Part shown: positions 1 through 9,534 of the stretch, piece after piece
How the letters are laid out: each line of letters starts with the position of its first letter
Position numbering within the stretch: position 1 is the first letter of the stretch
Assembly (NCBI GenBank): GCA_028692395.1
Contig: JAQUXP010000002.1
Coordinates: 1-64,000 of the forward strand
DNA from: Lachnospiraceae bacterium
Lineage (GTDB): Bacteria; Bacillota; Clostridia; Lachnospirales; Lachnospiraceae
DNA length: 64,000 nucleotides
Direction: 5' to 3'
Position numbers and translations under genes: made by a program
Notes under the pieces: model-generated
What the model was told of the DNA's origin: nothing
Databases searched by the model: none
What the model saw: only the letters and a program-made list of their open reading frames with translations

Positions 1-220
1 AATTTGGTTGTGGTGACTACATTATACACGAAATAGGGGGTCATTGCTTTTTTGATGCAAAAAGGTATGTAAACCCAGTAACTATAAGGTTTTATATAAA
101 AAAGAAGGTAGTATATTTGACACTACCGCTTTTTGTGAGGGGAAAAAATAAATTAAAAATAACCCGTGGGGGAGGATATTTCCCGTGGGGAGTAAGTCGA
201 TTTCTTACAAGGAGGATTAT
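1..220 (+). promoter_or_regulatory. Leader region upstream of the CODH/ACS cluster
   Basis: AT-rich non-coding sequence before acsA. It holds a short hairpin at 107-127 (GGTAGT pairing with ACTACC) followed by a T-run to 134, which could be the terminator of the previous unit or an attenuator. A TTGACA at 117-122 overlaps it but has no convincing -10 at 17 bases. CCCGTGGGG occurs twice (about 163 and 183), the second just before the AGGAGG ribosome site of acsA. No promoter could be fixed with confidence. Confidence 0.35.
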
Positions 221-2113
221 ATGAGCGAATTTAAACTGACAACAGTTGAAGAGATGGAAGCGGCTACCGAACGACTGTTGGAGACCGGCGCAAAAGTAGG
301 CGCTGATGCATGGCAGTACAGAGTTAAGAATCAGACACCACATTGTAAATTTGGTGAGCAGGGTGTCTGCTGCCGTATCTGTTCTATGGGACCTTGCCGT
401 ATCACACCGAAAGCACCGAGAGGAATCTGCGGATGCGACGCACATGGTATCGTAGGACGTAACTACCTGAAGTTCACAGCAGGCGGAGCAGCAACACATT
501 CCGATCATGGCCGTGAAATCTGCCACACACTGTACTGTGCAAGCCCGGACGGAAGCTACAAGGTAAAAGATCCTGAGAAGCTGATCCGTATTGCAAAAGA
601 GTGGGGTGTTGAGACAGAAGGAAAAGATATCTATGATCTGGCACATGAGATGGCTTATCTTGGTATGAGCGAGTATGGTAAGGTCTTTGGAACACAGAAT
701 TTCCTGAAACGTGCACCAAAACATACCCAGGAGATCTGGGAAAGAGAAGAGATTGCTCCACGTGCAATTGACCGTGAGGTTTCCTGCTCTCTGCATATGA
801 CTCATATGGGATGTTCTTCTGATCCGAAAGCACTGATTCGTCAGTCACTGCGTGCAGGTCTTTCTGATGGATGGGGTGGTTCCATGGCAGGAACAGAGTT
901 CTCCGATGTACTGTTCGGAACTCCAAAGCCAATTGATACAGAAGCAAACCTTGGCGTAATGGTAGCTGAGAATGTTAATATTGTGGTTCATGGACATGAT
1001 CCGTCATTGTCAGAGATGATCTGTGAGTATGCAGATGATCCTGAGATGATCGCTTATGCAAAAGAGATGGGTGCAAAGGGAATTACAGTTTCAGGCGTCT
1101 GCTGTACCTCTAACGAGGTAGCGATGCGTCGTGGAATCCCGATGGCAGGTAACTTCCTACAGCAGGAGAACGTAGTACTGACAGGAGCCTGTGAGGCAAT
1201 CGTTGTTGACGTACAGTGTATCTTCCCGGCACTTGGACCTCTGAGCAAATGTTTCCATACAAAATTTGTAACAACCTCTCCGATTGCACAGATGCCTGAT
1301 TCTGAATATATTCGTTTCAGTGCTGAGACAGCAGGTGAGAACGCAAAATCCATCGTTAAGATGGCAATCGCCAACTTCAAGAACAGAAAACCGGAGCTGG
1401 TTCATATCCCGGATATGAAAGCAAAAGCAACCGTTGGATATTCAGTGGAAGCAATTGTAAAAACTCTGGACGGCGTAACCAATACACAGGTTGATGAGAC
1501 CGGAACAACAAAACCTCTTCTTGAGTGTATTACCTCCGGCGTTATCCGTGGTGCAGTTGCCATGGTTGGATGTAACAACCCGAAGATCCGCCCTGACACC
1601 GCTCATATTGAGCTGATGAAGAAGCTGATTGCAAATGATATTATTGTTATTGCATCAGGATGTTCTGCACAGGCAGCAGCAAAAGCAGGTCTTATGGACA
1701 AGAGAGCCAAAGATCTCTGTGGTGCAGGTCTGAAACGTGTTTGTGAATTGGCAGATATTCCTCCAGTATTACATATGGGTTCCTGCGTTGATATCAGCCG
1801 TATGATGGTTCTGGCAGCAGAACTTTCCAAGGATTCCGGAATCCCGATCTCACAGCTTCCAGTTGTTGGATGTGCACCTGAGTGGATGTCCGAGAAGGCT
1901 GTTTCTATCGGAAACTATGTAGTAGCAACCGGTATCGATACTTTCCTTGGCGTTGATCCTTATGTTGCAGGATCTGACCAGGTTGCAGCACTTTTGACAG
2001 ACGGAATCAGAGACTGGGTAGAAGCTGCTTATACAGTAGAAACTGACATCGAGAAACTGGTAGATCTTATGATCGAGCGTATCGAAGAGAAGAGATCAGC
2101 ACTGGGAATCTAA
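221..2113 (+). CDS. acsA: Carbon monoxide dehydrogenase catalytic subunit
   Basis: Ni-Fe-S CO dehydrogenase (CooS/AcsA family), which reduces CO2 to CO for acetyl-CoA synthase. The 630-residue length is normal. The N-terminal cysteine set (C42, C50, C51, C54, C59, C70/C72) supplies the D and B [4Fe-4S] clusters, and later SGVCCTSNE, GCNNPK, ASGCSAQ and HMGSCVD motifs hold C-cluster ligands. I start at ATG 221 because an AAGGAGG ribosome site lies at 208-214; the upstream GTG at 185 has no such site and adds 12 atypical residues. It heads the acs cluster, 25 bases before cooC. Cytoplasmic; in acetogens it forms a complex with AcsB. Confidence 0.97.
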   Translation: MSEFKLTTVEEMEAATERLLETGAKVGADAWQYRVKNQTPHCKFGEQGVCCRICSMGPCRITPKAPRGICGCDAHGIVGRNYLKFTAGGAATHSDHGREICHTLYCASPDGSYKVKDPEKLIRIAKEWGVETEGKDIYDLAHEMAYLGMSEYGKVFGTQNFLKRAPKHTQEIWEREEIAPRAIDREVSCSLHMTHMGCSSDPKALIRQSLRAGLSDGWGGSMAGTEFSDVLFGTPKPIDTEANLGVMVAENVNIVVHGHDPSLSEMICEYADDPEMIAYAKEMGAKGITVSGVCCTSNEVAMRRGIPMAGNFLQQENVVLTGACEAIVVDVQCIFPALGPLSKCFHTKFVTTSPIAQMPDSEYIRFSAETAGENAKSIVKMAIANFKNRKPELVHIPDMKAKATVGYSVEAIVKTLDGVTNTQVDETGTTKPLLECITSGVIRGAVAMVGCNNPKIRPDTAHIELMKKLIANDIIVIASGCSAQAAAKAGLMDKRAKDLCGAGLKRVCELADIPPVLHMGSCVDISRMMVLAAELSKDSGIPISQLPVVGCAPEWMSEKAVSIGNYVVATGIDTFLGVDPYVAGSDQVAALLTDGIRDWVEAAYTVETDIEKLVDLMIERIEEKRSALGI

Positions 2114-2138
2114 ATCAAACTGAAAGAGATGAAATATC

Positions 2139-2903
2139 ATGAAAATTGCAGTGACGGGAAAAGGCGGTGTGGGAAAGACCACATTTGCCGCAACTTTGGC
2201 CAGATTATATGCAGATGAGGGACGAAAGGTTCTTGCTGCTGATGTGGATCCGGATGCGAACTTAGGTCTTGCGCTTGGATTCTCAGAGGAAGTTCTGGAC
2301 TCCATCGTTCCAATCAGTAAGATGCGAAAGCTGGTGGAAGAGCGAACCGGAGCAAATGCAGAAAACCAGTTTTATAAATTAAATCCCAAGGTAGATGATA
2401 TTCCGGATACCTATGGAAAAACATGCAATGGTGTCAAGCTTCTGACACTGGGAACGGTAGAGACAGCCGGCAGTGGCTGTGTCTGCCCGGAGCATGTAAT
2501 GCTGAAGCGCATCATCAACAATCTGGTTCTTCACAGAGATGATGTGGTAATCCTTGATATGGAAGCGGGTCTTGAACATCTTGGCCGTGGAACAACAGAG
2601 AATATGGACAGATTTATCGTAGTGATTGAACCTGGTGCGAGAAGCATACAGACCTATAAGAATGTAAAGCGTCTTGCCCATGAACTTGGTGTTGCACAGG
2701 TAGGTGTTGTGGCCAATAAGGTTCGTAACGAGGATGATGAGGCATTTATCCGGGAGAAGATACCGGCGGAGGATTTGCTTGGTATGATCCACTATAACAC
2801 GGAAGTGATAGATGCGGATCGCAAAGGCTGCTCTCCTTATGATTTCAGTAAGACTGCAACCGCAGAAATCAAGGCAATAAAAGATACGATCGATAACAAA
2901 TAA
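2139..2903 (+). CDS. cooC: CODH nickel-insertion accessory ATPase CooC
   Basis: MinD/ArsA-type P-loop ATPase that helps load nickel into CODH or acetyl-CoA synthase (family knowledge). The deviant Walker A GKGGVGKTT lies at residues 8-16, followed by DVDPDANLG. The CVC of SGCVCPEH is the metal-binding, dimer-forming CxC motif. Length 254 is typical. It sits between acsA and acsB, which supports the maturation role. Whether it serves the CODH or the ACS active site (CooC versus AcsF) cannot be told from sequence alone. Confidence 0.95.
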   Translation: MKIAVTGKGGVGKTTFAATLARLYADEGRKVLAADVDPDANLGLALGFSEEVLDSIVPISKMRKLVEERTGANAENQFYKLNPKVDDIPDTYGKTCNGVKLLTLGTVETAGSGCVCPEHVMLKRIINNLVLHRDDVVILDMEAGLEHLGRGTTENMDRFIVVIEPGARSIQTYKNVKRLAHELGVAQVGVVANKVRNEDDEAFIREKIPAEDLLGMIHYNTEVIDADRKGCSPYDFSKTATAEIKAIKDTIDNK

Positions 2904-2939
2904 TACGATCATTTAATCAGGTAATAGGAGGAAGAAACA

Positions 2940-5069
2940 GTGACATTATTCGATAGAGTATTTAGTGGAAATGATGCCGTATTTGGTCTGACTGAAGGCG
3001 CAATTGACGGTGCTATCGCTCAGTACGGCGAAGATAAGGCAGTAAAATTTCCAGAGACAGCATACAGCATTCCCTGCTACTATGCTGTAACAGGAACAAA
3101 GGTAAACAACCTAAAAGAGTTAAAAGAAGCATTAGGTGTTGTAAAAACACTGATGACAAGAGAAAATCGTCTGAATGACGCATTTATGTCAGGTGTTGCT
3201 ACTGCACTTTGCGCAGAGTTTATCGAGGTATTAAAGTATATCGATGGCGCTGCTCCATATGCAGAACCCTGCTATGGTCATTTAAGTGATGCCATCATTC
3301 GTGAGCTTGGTGTGCCGCTTGTAACAGGAGATATCCCTGGTGTTGCAGTTATCCTTGGTTCTGCTCCCACAGCAGAAGAAGGCGTTGCACTGGTAAAGAG
3401 CTATCAGGCACAGGGTATTCTGGTAACACTTGTTGGCGGTATCATCGATCAGTGTGCACAGCTTGGCTATAAGACAGGTGCTAACGTACGTGTGATTCCT
3501 CTTGGAAAAGACGTAACAGCAGTTATCCATGTTGTATCTGTAGCAATCCGTGCAGCTTTGATCTTTGGTAATGTAACTCCTGGAGATGCAGGCAGCCTGA
3601 TGAAATACACCATGGAGCGTGTTCCGGCATTTGTTAATGCATTCGGACCTCTTGATGATGTTATCGTAGCCTGTGGAGCAGGTGCTATCGCACTTGGTTT
3701 CCCGGTAATTACGAACGAGACAGAGAATATTTTCCGTGTACCAAAGAGTCTGATTGTTCAGGAGGATGTAAGCAAATTCAACGCAACATCTCTGGAAGCA
3801 AGAGATATCAAGATCAAGATCACAAACATTGACATCCCGGTTGCATTTGCATCCGCATTCGAGGGCGAGATCATCCGCCGTGGAGATATGCAGGTTGAGT
3901 TTGATGGTTCCCGTGTTGACTGCTGCGAGCTTGTTCAGTCGAAAGAAATGTCTGAGATCGAAGATCACAGGATCGAACTGATCGGACCGGATATCGACGA
4001 GTTCGAGGTTGGAAGCAAGCACAGCATTGCTTATGTAGTAGAAGTAGCAGGAAAGAGCATGCAGCCTGACTTTGAGCCTGTATTCGAGCGTAAGTTCCAC
4101 AGTTATATCAACTGTATCGAAGGTGTTATGCATACAGGACAGCGTGATATGATCCGTGTTCGTATCAGCAAGGATGCTTTTGCTGCAGGATTCCGTGCAA
4201 AACATATCGGTGAAGTTCTTTACGCACAGGTAAAGAATGAATTCGAAGCAGTTGTTGATAAATGCCAGGTGAAGATTTATACAAATCCGGAGGATTGTAC
4301 AAAGGTTCGCCACGAGACAGCAATCCCGGCATTTGACAAACGTGATGAGAGACTTTCCACTATGACAGATGAGTCAGTTCCTGTATATTACAGCTGTATC
4401 ATGTGTCAGGCATTCTCACCTTCTCATGTATGTGTAGTTACACCTGAGCGTCTTGGACTTTGCGGTGCTGTATCATGGCTGGATGCAAAGGCTACCAACG
4501 AGCTTGATCCTAACGGACCTTGCCAGGTAATCACAAAAGAGAAAATCATCGATGAAAGAATTGGTGAGTACGAGGATGTTAACGAAGCAGTTCGTAAATT
4601 CTCCCAGGGTGCTCTTGATGATGTATCCCTGTACTCCATCATGGAGAAACCTATGACATCCTGTGGATGCTTTGAGTGTATCTGTGGTATTGAGCCATTC
4701 TCTAATGGTGTATGTATTGCAAACCGTGAGTATGCTGGTCTTACTCCTCTTGGCATGACCTTCCCGGAACTTGCTTCTATGACAGGCGGCGGAGTTCAGA
4801 CACCTGGATTCATGGGACATGGAAAACATTTCATCGCTTCCAAGAAGTTTATGAAGGCTGAGGGCGGTATCGAGCGTATCGTATGGATGCCAAAGGATCT
4901 GAAGGATCAGGTTGCAGAGCGTGTCAATGAAACTGCAAAGGATCTCTACGGAATTGATAATTTCTGTGATATGATCGCAGATGAGACTGTAACAACCGAT
5001 CCAGAGGAACTGGTAGCATGGCTGACAGAAAAAGGTCACCCGGCTCTGACCATGGATCCGATGATGTAA
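2940..5069 (+). CDS. acsB: Acetyl-CoA synthase (CO-methylating) subunit
   Basis: Condenses CO, a methyl group from the corrinoid protein, and CoA to acetyl-CoA. All six A-cluster cysteines are visible: C486, C489, C498 and C508 for the [4Fe-4S] cubane and the Cys-Gly-Cys at 575-577 for the Ni site. The spacing equals the Moorella enzyme with an offset of 20. At 709 residues it is about 20 shorter than Moorella's, apparently at the N-terminus. GTG start at 2940 behind an AGGAGGAA ribosome site. It follows cooC by 36 bases and is followed by a hairpin and a new promoter. Confidence 0.97.
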   Translation: MTLFDRVFSGNDAVFGLTEGAIDGAIAQYGEDKAVKFPETAYSIPCYYAVTGTKVNNLKELKEALGVVKTLMTRENRLNDAFMSGVATALCAEFIEVLKYIDGAAPYAEPCYGHLSDAIIRELGVPLVTGDIPGVAVILGSAPTAEEGVALVKSYQAQGILVTLVGGIIDQCAQLGYKTGANVRVIPLGKDVTAVIHVVSVAIRAALIFGNVTPGDAGSLMKYTMERVPAFVNAFGPLDDVIVACGAGAIALGFPVITNETENIFRVPKSLIVQEDVSKFNATSLEARDIKIKITNIDIPVAFASAFEGEIIRRGDMQVEFDGSRVDCCELVQSKEMSEIEDHRIELIGPDIDEFEVGSKHSIAYVVEVAGKSMQPDFEPVFERKFHSYINCIEGVMHTGQRDMIRVRISKDAFAAGFRAKHIGEVLYAQVKNEFEAVVDKCQVKIYTNPEDCTKVRHETAIPAFDKRDERLSTMTDESVPVYYSCIMCQAFSPSHVCVVTPERLGLCGAVSWLDAKATNELDPNGPCQVITKEKIIDERIGEYEDVNEAVRKFSQGALDDVSLYSIMEKPMTSCGCFECICGIEPFSNGVCIANREYAGLTPLGMTFPELASMTGGGVQTPGFMGHGKHFIASKKFMKAEGGIERIVWMPKDLKDQVAERVNETAKDLYGIDNFCDMIADETVTTDPEELVAWLTEKGHPALTMDPMM

Positions 5070-5085
5070 GAAAATAGTAACAATT

Positions 5086-5134
5086 CAGCAGGTCTGTGCA
5101 TTTTTTGCACAGACCGTAAGAAAGTGATACAAGA
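5086..5134 (+). repeat. Small intergenic palindromic repeat, copy 1
   Basis: Perfect 10-base arms GGTCTGTGCA (5091-5100) and TGCACAGACC (5106-5115), followed by AGAAAGTGATACA. A near-identical unit stands at 21,671-21,718 and the left half recurs at 14,600-14,620. There is no T-run after the stem, so it is not a canonical terminator, though it may protect the acsB 3' end or attenuate transcription. Confidence 0.7.
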
Positions 5135-5150
5135 GTGAGAAAATATATTC

Positions 5151-5179
5151 TTGCGTATATTGCTGATTTGCTTTATAAT
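5151..5179 (+). promoter_or_regulatory. Sigma-A type promoter of acsD
   Basis: TTGCGT (5151-5156), 17-base spacer, TATAAT (5174-5179). The predicted start near 5186 gives a leader of about 90 bases containing a hairpin at 5195-5217 (AGCGGATCC with GGGTCCGCT). It suggests acsDCE can be transcribed apart from acsA-cooC-acsB. Confidence 0.7.
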
Positions 5180-5274
5180 TAACAATAGCAGTGAAGCGGA
5201 TCCGTAATGGGTCCGCTACATGCGGTTATAAATTTGTTTTAATTTTCAAAATTTTATTAAGGAGGCTTATTGAA

Positions 5275-6216
5275 ATGCCGTTTAATTGCAAACCACAGAA
5301 ATTCAGCGCATCCATTAAAGCAGTCGATCTTGGCACAGGTGACAAGAAGGTAACTCTGGGAGGGGAAAGTGTATTTCCTTTCTATTCTTTCGACGGTTCG
5401 GAAGGAAATGGAGCAAAGGTCGGAGTAGAAATCTCTGATATGGGTCTTGATCACGAGCCAGAGGCTGTAAAAGCATATTATGCAGGTTGTGAGACCATGG
5501 CAGATATTGCGAAAAAAGCAGAAGCTATGGAAGGTGCAGATTTTGTATGCTTACGTTTGGAAGGCGGAGATCCAAACGGTGCAGACAAATCTATCGAAGA
5601 GCTTGTAGCAGTAGCAAAAGAAGTTGCTGATGCAATCACAGCTCCATTAGTAGTAGAAGGATGCAAGAACGTAGAAAAAGATGGACAGCTGTTACCTAAA
5701 GTTGCAGAAGCACTTCAGGGAAAAAATGTTCTTCTTTTATCTGCAAAAGAAGAAGATTACAAAGCTATCGGTGCAGCAGCAGGTCTTGCTTACGACCAGA
5801 AGGTTGGAGCAGAGTCAGCAGTTGATATCAACCTTGCAAAACAGTTAAATGTTGTTATTACACAGCTCGGTGTTAAACCGGAAAGTGTTGTTATGAATGT
5901 TGGTACTGCAGCAGTTGGATACGGATATGATTATGTAATCTCTACGATGGATCGTATTAAAGCAGCAGCTTTATCACAGGATGATAAGATGCTGCAGATG
6001 CCAATTATCACTCCTATTGCTTCTGAGACATGGGCGGTAAAAGAATCCATGGCCACAGAAGAGGATGCACCGGAATGGGGAAATCTTGATGCACGTGGTG
6101 TATCAATGGAAGTTCAGACAGCAGCAGCCAGCCTGGTATCAGGTTCTGATGCAGTAATTCTGAAACACCCACAGTCCGTTGCAACAATTGCAAAAATGAT
6201 TAAAGAATTGATTTGA
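5275..6216 (+). CDS. acsD: Corrinoid iron-sulfur protein small subunit
   Basis: Beta subunit of the corrinoid iron-sulfur protein, which carries the methyl group from methyl-THF to acetyl-CoA synthase. TIM-barrel (CdhD/AcsD family), 313 residues, near the usual 320. N-terminus MPFNCKPQKFSASIKAV is family-like. ATG 5275 is chosen because AAGGAGG lies at 5259-5265; the frame stays open back to 5191, but those 28 residues fall within the leader hairpin. It pairs with AcsC, 25 bases downstream. Confidence 0.95.
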   Translation: MPFNCKPQKFSASIKAVDLGTGDKKVTLGGESVFPFYSFDGSEGNGAKVGVEISDMGLDHEPEAVKAYYAGCETMADIAKKAEAMEGADFVCLRLEGGDPNGADKSIEELVAVAKEVADAITAPLVVEGCKNVEKDGQLLPKVAEALQGKNVLLLSAKEEDYKAIGAAAGLAYDQKVGAESAVDINLAKQLNVVITQLGVKPESVVMNVGTAAVGYGYDYVISTMDRIKAAALSQDDKMLQMPIITPIASETWAVKESMATEEDAPEWGNLDARGVSMEVQTAAASLVSGSDAVILKHPQSVATIAKMIKELI

Positions 6217-6241
6217 TGCGAAAACAGGAGGATAAAATATC

Positions 6242-7600
6242 ATGGCATTAACAGGTATTCAGATTTTTAAAATGACCCCAAAGAAGAACTGTAAGGAATG
6301 CGGAAGTCCTACATGTATGGCCTTTTCTATGAAGGTTGCACAGGGTGCAGTTGATATTTCTGCTTGTCCTTATATGTCTGAAGATGCACTGGCACAGTTG
6401 TCAGAGGCAACAGCACCACCGATGAAGACAATCAAGGTTGGAGCTGGTGAAAGCGAGTACTCTCTTGGCGGAGAGACTGTACTTTACAGACACGAGAAGA
6501 CATTTGTAAGCAAAACAAGATATGCTTCTTCTGTATGTACCTGCATGGATGATGCAGCAGTAGATGCAAGACTTGCAAGCGTATCCAATGTTGATTATGA
6601 GCGTATCGGTGAGCGTATGTACACCGAGATGATTAATGTAGCTTATAAAGCAGGCGATGCAGCTGAGAAGTATGTTGAACTTGTGAAAAAAGCAGCAGCT
6701 ACAGGAAGATGTCTCATCCTTTCCTGTAAAGATGTAGAAGTTGCAAAAGCAGCACTGGAAGTATGTAAAGATTCCAAACCTGTACTGAATGGTGCAGATG
6801 CATCCAACTACGAGGCTATGAGCGCAGCTGCTACAGCAGCAGGTGTTGTTCTTGGCGTATGCGGAGCAGATATCAACGAGCTTTATGATACAACCGCAGC
6901 ACTGGAAAAACTTGGCAACAAGAACCTGATTCTTGATGTTACAGCTGATACAATCAAAGCTACTTTTGCCAATGCAGTTATGGTAAGACGTGCAGCACTG
7001 AAGGATACCGACAGAACATTCGGATATCCATCTATCGTTAATGTTGCAAAACTTGCAAAAGATGATAAAGCAATGCAGGAAGCACTGGCTGCAACATTTA
7101 CTATGAAATATGGTTCTATCGTTATTGTTGAAGAGATGGATTATGCTATGGCACTTCCACTTTACGGCTTAAGACAGAACCTGTTCACAGATCCTCAGAA
7201 GCCAATGAAGGTTGCACCTGGAATCTACCCGCTGAACGGAGCAGATGAGAATTCTATCTGCCTGACAACCGTAGATTTTGCACTTACATATTTCCTGGTA
7301 TCTGGAGAGCTGGAGCGTTCCGGTGTTCCGGTTAACCTTGTAATCTCTGATGCAGGCGGATTATCCGTACTGACAGCATGGGCTGCAGGTAAGCTTTCTT
7401 CTACATCTGTATCAAACTTCTTCCTGGAGAATGTTGAGGATAAGATTAAATCAAGAAAACTGATCATTCCTGGAAAAGTTGCTGTATTAAAGGGTGATAT
7501 CGAAGCAAAACTTCCTGGATGGGAAGTAATCGTTGCTCCACTTGAAGCAGTACAGTTAGTAAAATTCTTAAAAGACATGCAGGCAAACGGCCAGCTGTAA
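6242..7600 (+). CDS. acsC: Corrinoid iron-sulfur protein large subunit
   Basis: Alpha subunit of the corrinoid iron-sulfur protein. N-terminal [4Fe-4S] domain with C17, C20, C25 and C42, the cluster that receives electrons for reactivating the cobalt, then a TIM barrel, then a C-terminal cobalamin-binding domain. Length 452 is normal. AGGAGG ribosome site 8 bases before ATG. Its need for a cobamide cofactor links this island to the cobalamin-riboswitch genes later in the window. Confidence 0.96.
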   Translation: MALTGIQIFKMTPKKNCKECGSPTCMAFSMKVAQGAVDISACPYMSEDALAQLSEATAPPMKTIKVGAGESEYSLGGETVLYRHEKTFVSKTRYASSVCTCMDDAAVDARLASVSNVDYERIGERMYTEMINVAYKAGDAAEKYVELVKKAAATGRCLILSCKDVEVAKAALEVCKDSKPVLNGADASNYEAMSAAATAAGVVLGVCGADINELYDTTAALEKLGNKNLILDVTADTIKATFANAVMVRRAALKDTDRTFGYPSIVNVAKLAKDDKAMQEALAATFTMKYGSIVIVEEMDYAMALPLYGLRQNLFTDPQKPMKVAPGIYPLNGADENSICLTTVDFALTYFLVSGELERSGVPVNLVISDAGGLSVLTAWAAGKLSSTSVSNFFLENVEDKIKSRKLIIPGKVAVLKGDIEAKLPGWEVIVAPLEAVQLVKFLKDMQANGQL

Positions 7601-7622
7601 GAAGATAAAAAGGAGAAAAACT

Positions 7623-8408
7623 ATGGCAAAATTTGTTACAATCGGTGAGAGAATTCACTGTATTTCCCCAGCAATTCGTGAGGCATTTGCAACTATGAAT
7701 CCAGAACCAATCTTAAAGAGAGCGAAAGAGCAGTTAGATGCAGGCGCTACTTATCTGGATGTTAACATCGGACCAGCTGAGAACAATGGTGAAGAACTGA
7801 TGAAGTGGGCAGTAACTCTGATCCAGGAAAATTTCGATAATGTTCCTCTTGCACTGGACACTGCTAACAAAAAAGCAATTGAAGCTGGTATTTCTGTATA
7901 TAACAGAAGTAAAGGAAAACCAATCGTTAACTCTGCAGATGCAGGCGGAAGAATCGAGAATATCGATCTTGCAGCAGCAAATGATGCAATTGTTATTGCA
8001 CTTTGCTCCGCAGAAGGTATCGCAGCAGACAACGATGAGCGTATGATGCACTGCCAGAATATGCTTGAGAGAGGTATGATGCTTGGTATGGAGCCTACAG
8101 ATCTGTGGTTTGATCCATTGTTCCTGGTTGTAAAAGGAATGCAGGACAAACAGATGCAGGTACTGGAAGCAATCAAAATGTTCAGCGATATGGGTCTGAA
8201 CTCTACCGGTGGACTTTCCAACAACTCTAACGGAATGCCAAAAGCAATCCGTCCGATTATGGATTCTGCTTTAGTTGCTATGGCTATGATGCAGGGACTT
8301 ACTTCAGCTATCGTAAATCCATGTGATCTGCGACTGATGGAGACTATCAAATCCTGTGATATCTTCAAGAGCAACACACTGTATGCAGATTCTTATCTTG
8401 AGCTGTAA
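7623..8408 (+). CDS. acsE: Methyl-THF:corrinoid iron-sulfur protein methyltransferase
   Basis: Transfers the methyl group of methyltetrahydrofolate to Co(I) of AcsCD. Pterin-binding TIM barrel of the MeTr/methionine-synthase family, 261 residues, matching the known 262. YLDVNIGP, ALDTAN and PIVNSADAG are the pterin-binding strands; GGLSNNSNGMP lies near the C-terminal end of the barrel. It closes the acsD-acsC-acsE transcript, followed by a strong terminator at 8430-8466. Confidence 0.96.
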   Translation: MAKFVTIGERIHCISPAIREAFATMNPEPILKRAKEQLDAGATYLDVNIGPAENNGEELMKWAVTLIQENFDNVPLALDTANKKAIEAGISVYNRSKGKPIVNSADAGGRIENIDLAAANDAIVIALCSAEGIAADNDERMMHCQNMLERGMMLGMEPTDLWFDPLFLVVKGMQDKQMQVLEAIKMFSDMGLNSTGGLSNNSNGMPKAIRPIMDSALVAMAMMQGLTSAIVNPCDLRLMETIKSCDIFKSNTLYADSYLEL

Positions 8409-8429
8409 AAACTAGTACAGTAATTACAA

Positions 8430-8466
8430 ACGCCATCTGACAACAAATGCCGGATGGCGTTTTTTC
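8430..8466 (+). terminator. Rho-independent terminator after acsE
   Basis: ACGCCATC pairs with GGATGGCGT around a 14-base loop, followed by six T. It falls 22 bases past the acsE stop and just before the dihydrouridine synthase gene. Confidence 0.8.
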
Positions 8467-8479
8467 ATGGAGAAGACAG

Positions 8480-9448
8480 ATGAAATATTACATGGCACCG
8501 ATGGAAGGGATTACAACGGCTATATACCGGACAGCTTATGACAGCTGTTTTGGCCCGATGGATAAATACTTTACACCCTTTCTTGTACCACATCTACATA
8601 AGGATTTTAATACGAAAGAGAGAAGAGATATCCTTCCGGAATATAATGAGGGACTGTATGTGGTTCCCCAGATTCTGACGAATCAATCGGAGGACTTTAT
8701 CCGTACAGCTAAGCTTTTGCAGCAGTATGGTTATCAGGAAGTAAACCTGAATCTGGGCTGCCCCTCCAAAACAGTGGTTTCTAAGGGCAGAGGTGCAGGT
8801 TTTCTTGGCGATCTGGAGAAGCTGGAAAGGTTTTTGGATGATATTTTTGAAAAACTTGATATCAAAATCTCAGTTAAGAGCAGATCCGGTTTGATGGAGC
8901 ATGAGGAACTTTTTGAATTAATGGAACTTTATAATGATTTTCCATTTACAGAGGTTATTCTCCATCCAAGAACCCAAAGAGAATTTTATAAAGGAAAAGC
9001 CAGCAGAGAGGACTACCAGGAAGCCTGTCGCCTCACGGTCAATCCCATCTGTTATAATGGGGATCTGCGTACAGTGCAGGACTGTGAACAGATAGAAGCA
9101 GTATTTCCAGGGACACAGGCTGTTATGGTGGGAAGAGGGCTGCTTTCCAGGCCGTACTTTATCAGCGAATCGAGAAAGAACCTGGAAAGAGAGGCGGCTT
9201 CTCCAAAAGAGGAAAACCGCTGGCACAGACTGGAAAAATTTCATCATCAGGTTTATGAAGCGTATTGTGAAGCCTATGATCGAGATGAGAAAAATGTATT
9301 ATTTAAAATGAAGGAAATCTGGAGTTATGAGCTGGAAAGCTTTCCGAATTCTGAGAAAATCGGCAAGAAGATCAAGAAGGCAGTTCATCTTTTGGAATAT
9401 GAAAAACTTGTATCTCATCTTTTCCTTTCCATGGCGCCTTATTCTTGA
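8480..9448 (+). CDS. tRNA-dihydrouridine synthase family protein
   Basis: FMN-dependent reductase of uridine in the tRNA D-loop (Dus, COG0042). MAPMEGIT at the N-terminus is the FMN-binding start of the barrel, and NLGCPSK holds the catalytic cysteine. 322 residues. ATG 8480 is preferred with GGAGAA at 8469-8474; the frame is open back to 8447, but that lies inside the acsE terminator. Its place between acsE and acsV is unexpected for a tRNA modification gene; it may be a read-through passenger. Which Dus subfamily it belongs to is not clear. Confidence 0.85.
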   Translation: MKYYMAPMEGITTAIYRTAYDSCFGPMDKYFTPFLVPHLHKDFNTKERRDILPEYNEGLYVVPQILTNQSEDFIRTAKLLQQYGYQEVNLNLGCPSKTVVSKGRGAGFLGDLEKLERFLDDIFEKLDIKISVKSRSGLMEHEELFELMELYNDFPFTEVILHPRTQREFYKGKASREDYQEACRLTVNPICYNGDLRTVQDCEQIEAVFPGTQAVMVGRGLLSRPYFISESRKNLEREAASPKEENRWHRLEKFHHQVYEAYCEAYDRDEKNVLFKMKEIWSYELESFPNSEKIGKKIKKAVHLLEYEKLVSHLFLSMAPYS

Positions 9449-9462
9449 TAAATGCAGATAAG

Positions 9463-9482
9463 TATGATAAGATATTATCATA
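9463..9482. promoter_or_regulatory. 20-base palindrome before acsV
   Basis: TATGATAA GATA TTATCATA is a perfect inverted repeat, 53 bases before the acsV start. It overlaps a possible -10 (TATGAT, 9463-9468), so it could be an operator over a promoter. No clear -35 was found. Confidence 0.35.
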
Positions 9483-9534
9483 TTTAGACCTGTTGATTTA
9501 GCAAAAAAGCTGCTGGAATACAAGGAGAAAAAAG

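Noticed and set aside
117-145. TTGACA at 117-122 as the acsA promoter
   Set aside because: No acceptable -10 lies at 16-18 bases, and the site overlaps a hairpin.
3282-4313. A long open frame (343 codons) on the minus strand opposite acsB
   Set aside because: It is the antisense image of a highly conserved gene, is cysteine-rich with no recognisable domain, and has no ribosome site.
5091-5115. Hairpin after acsB as an ordinary terminator
   Set aside because: No T-run follows, and the same unit with the same tail recurs upstream of rnhA, so I list it as a repeat.
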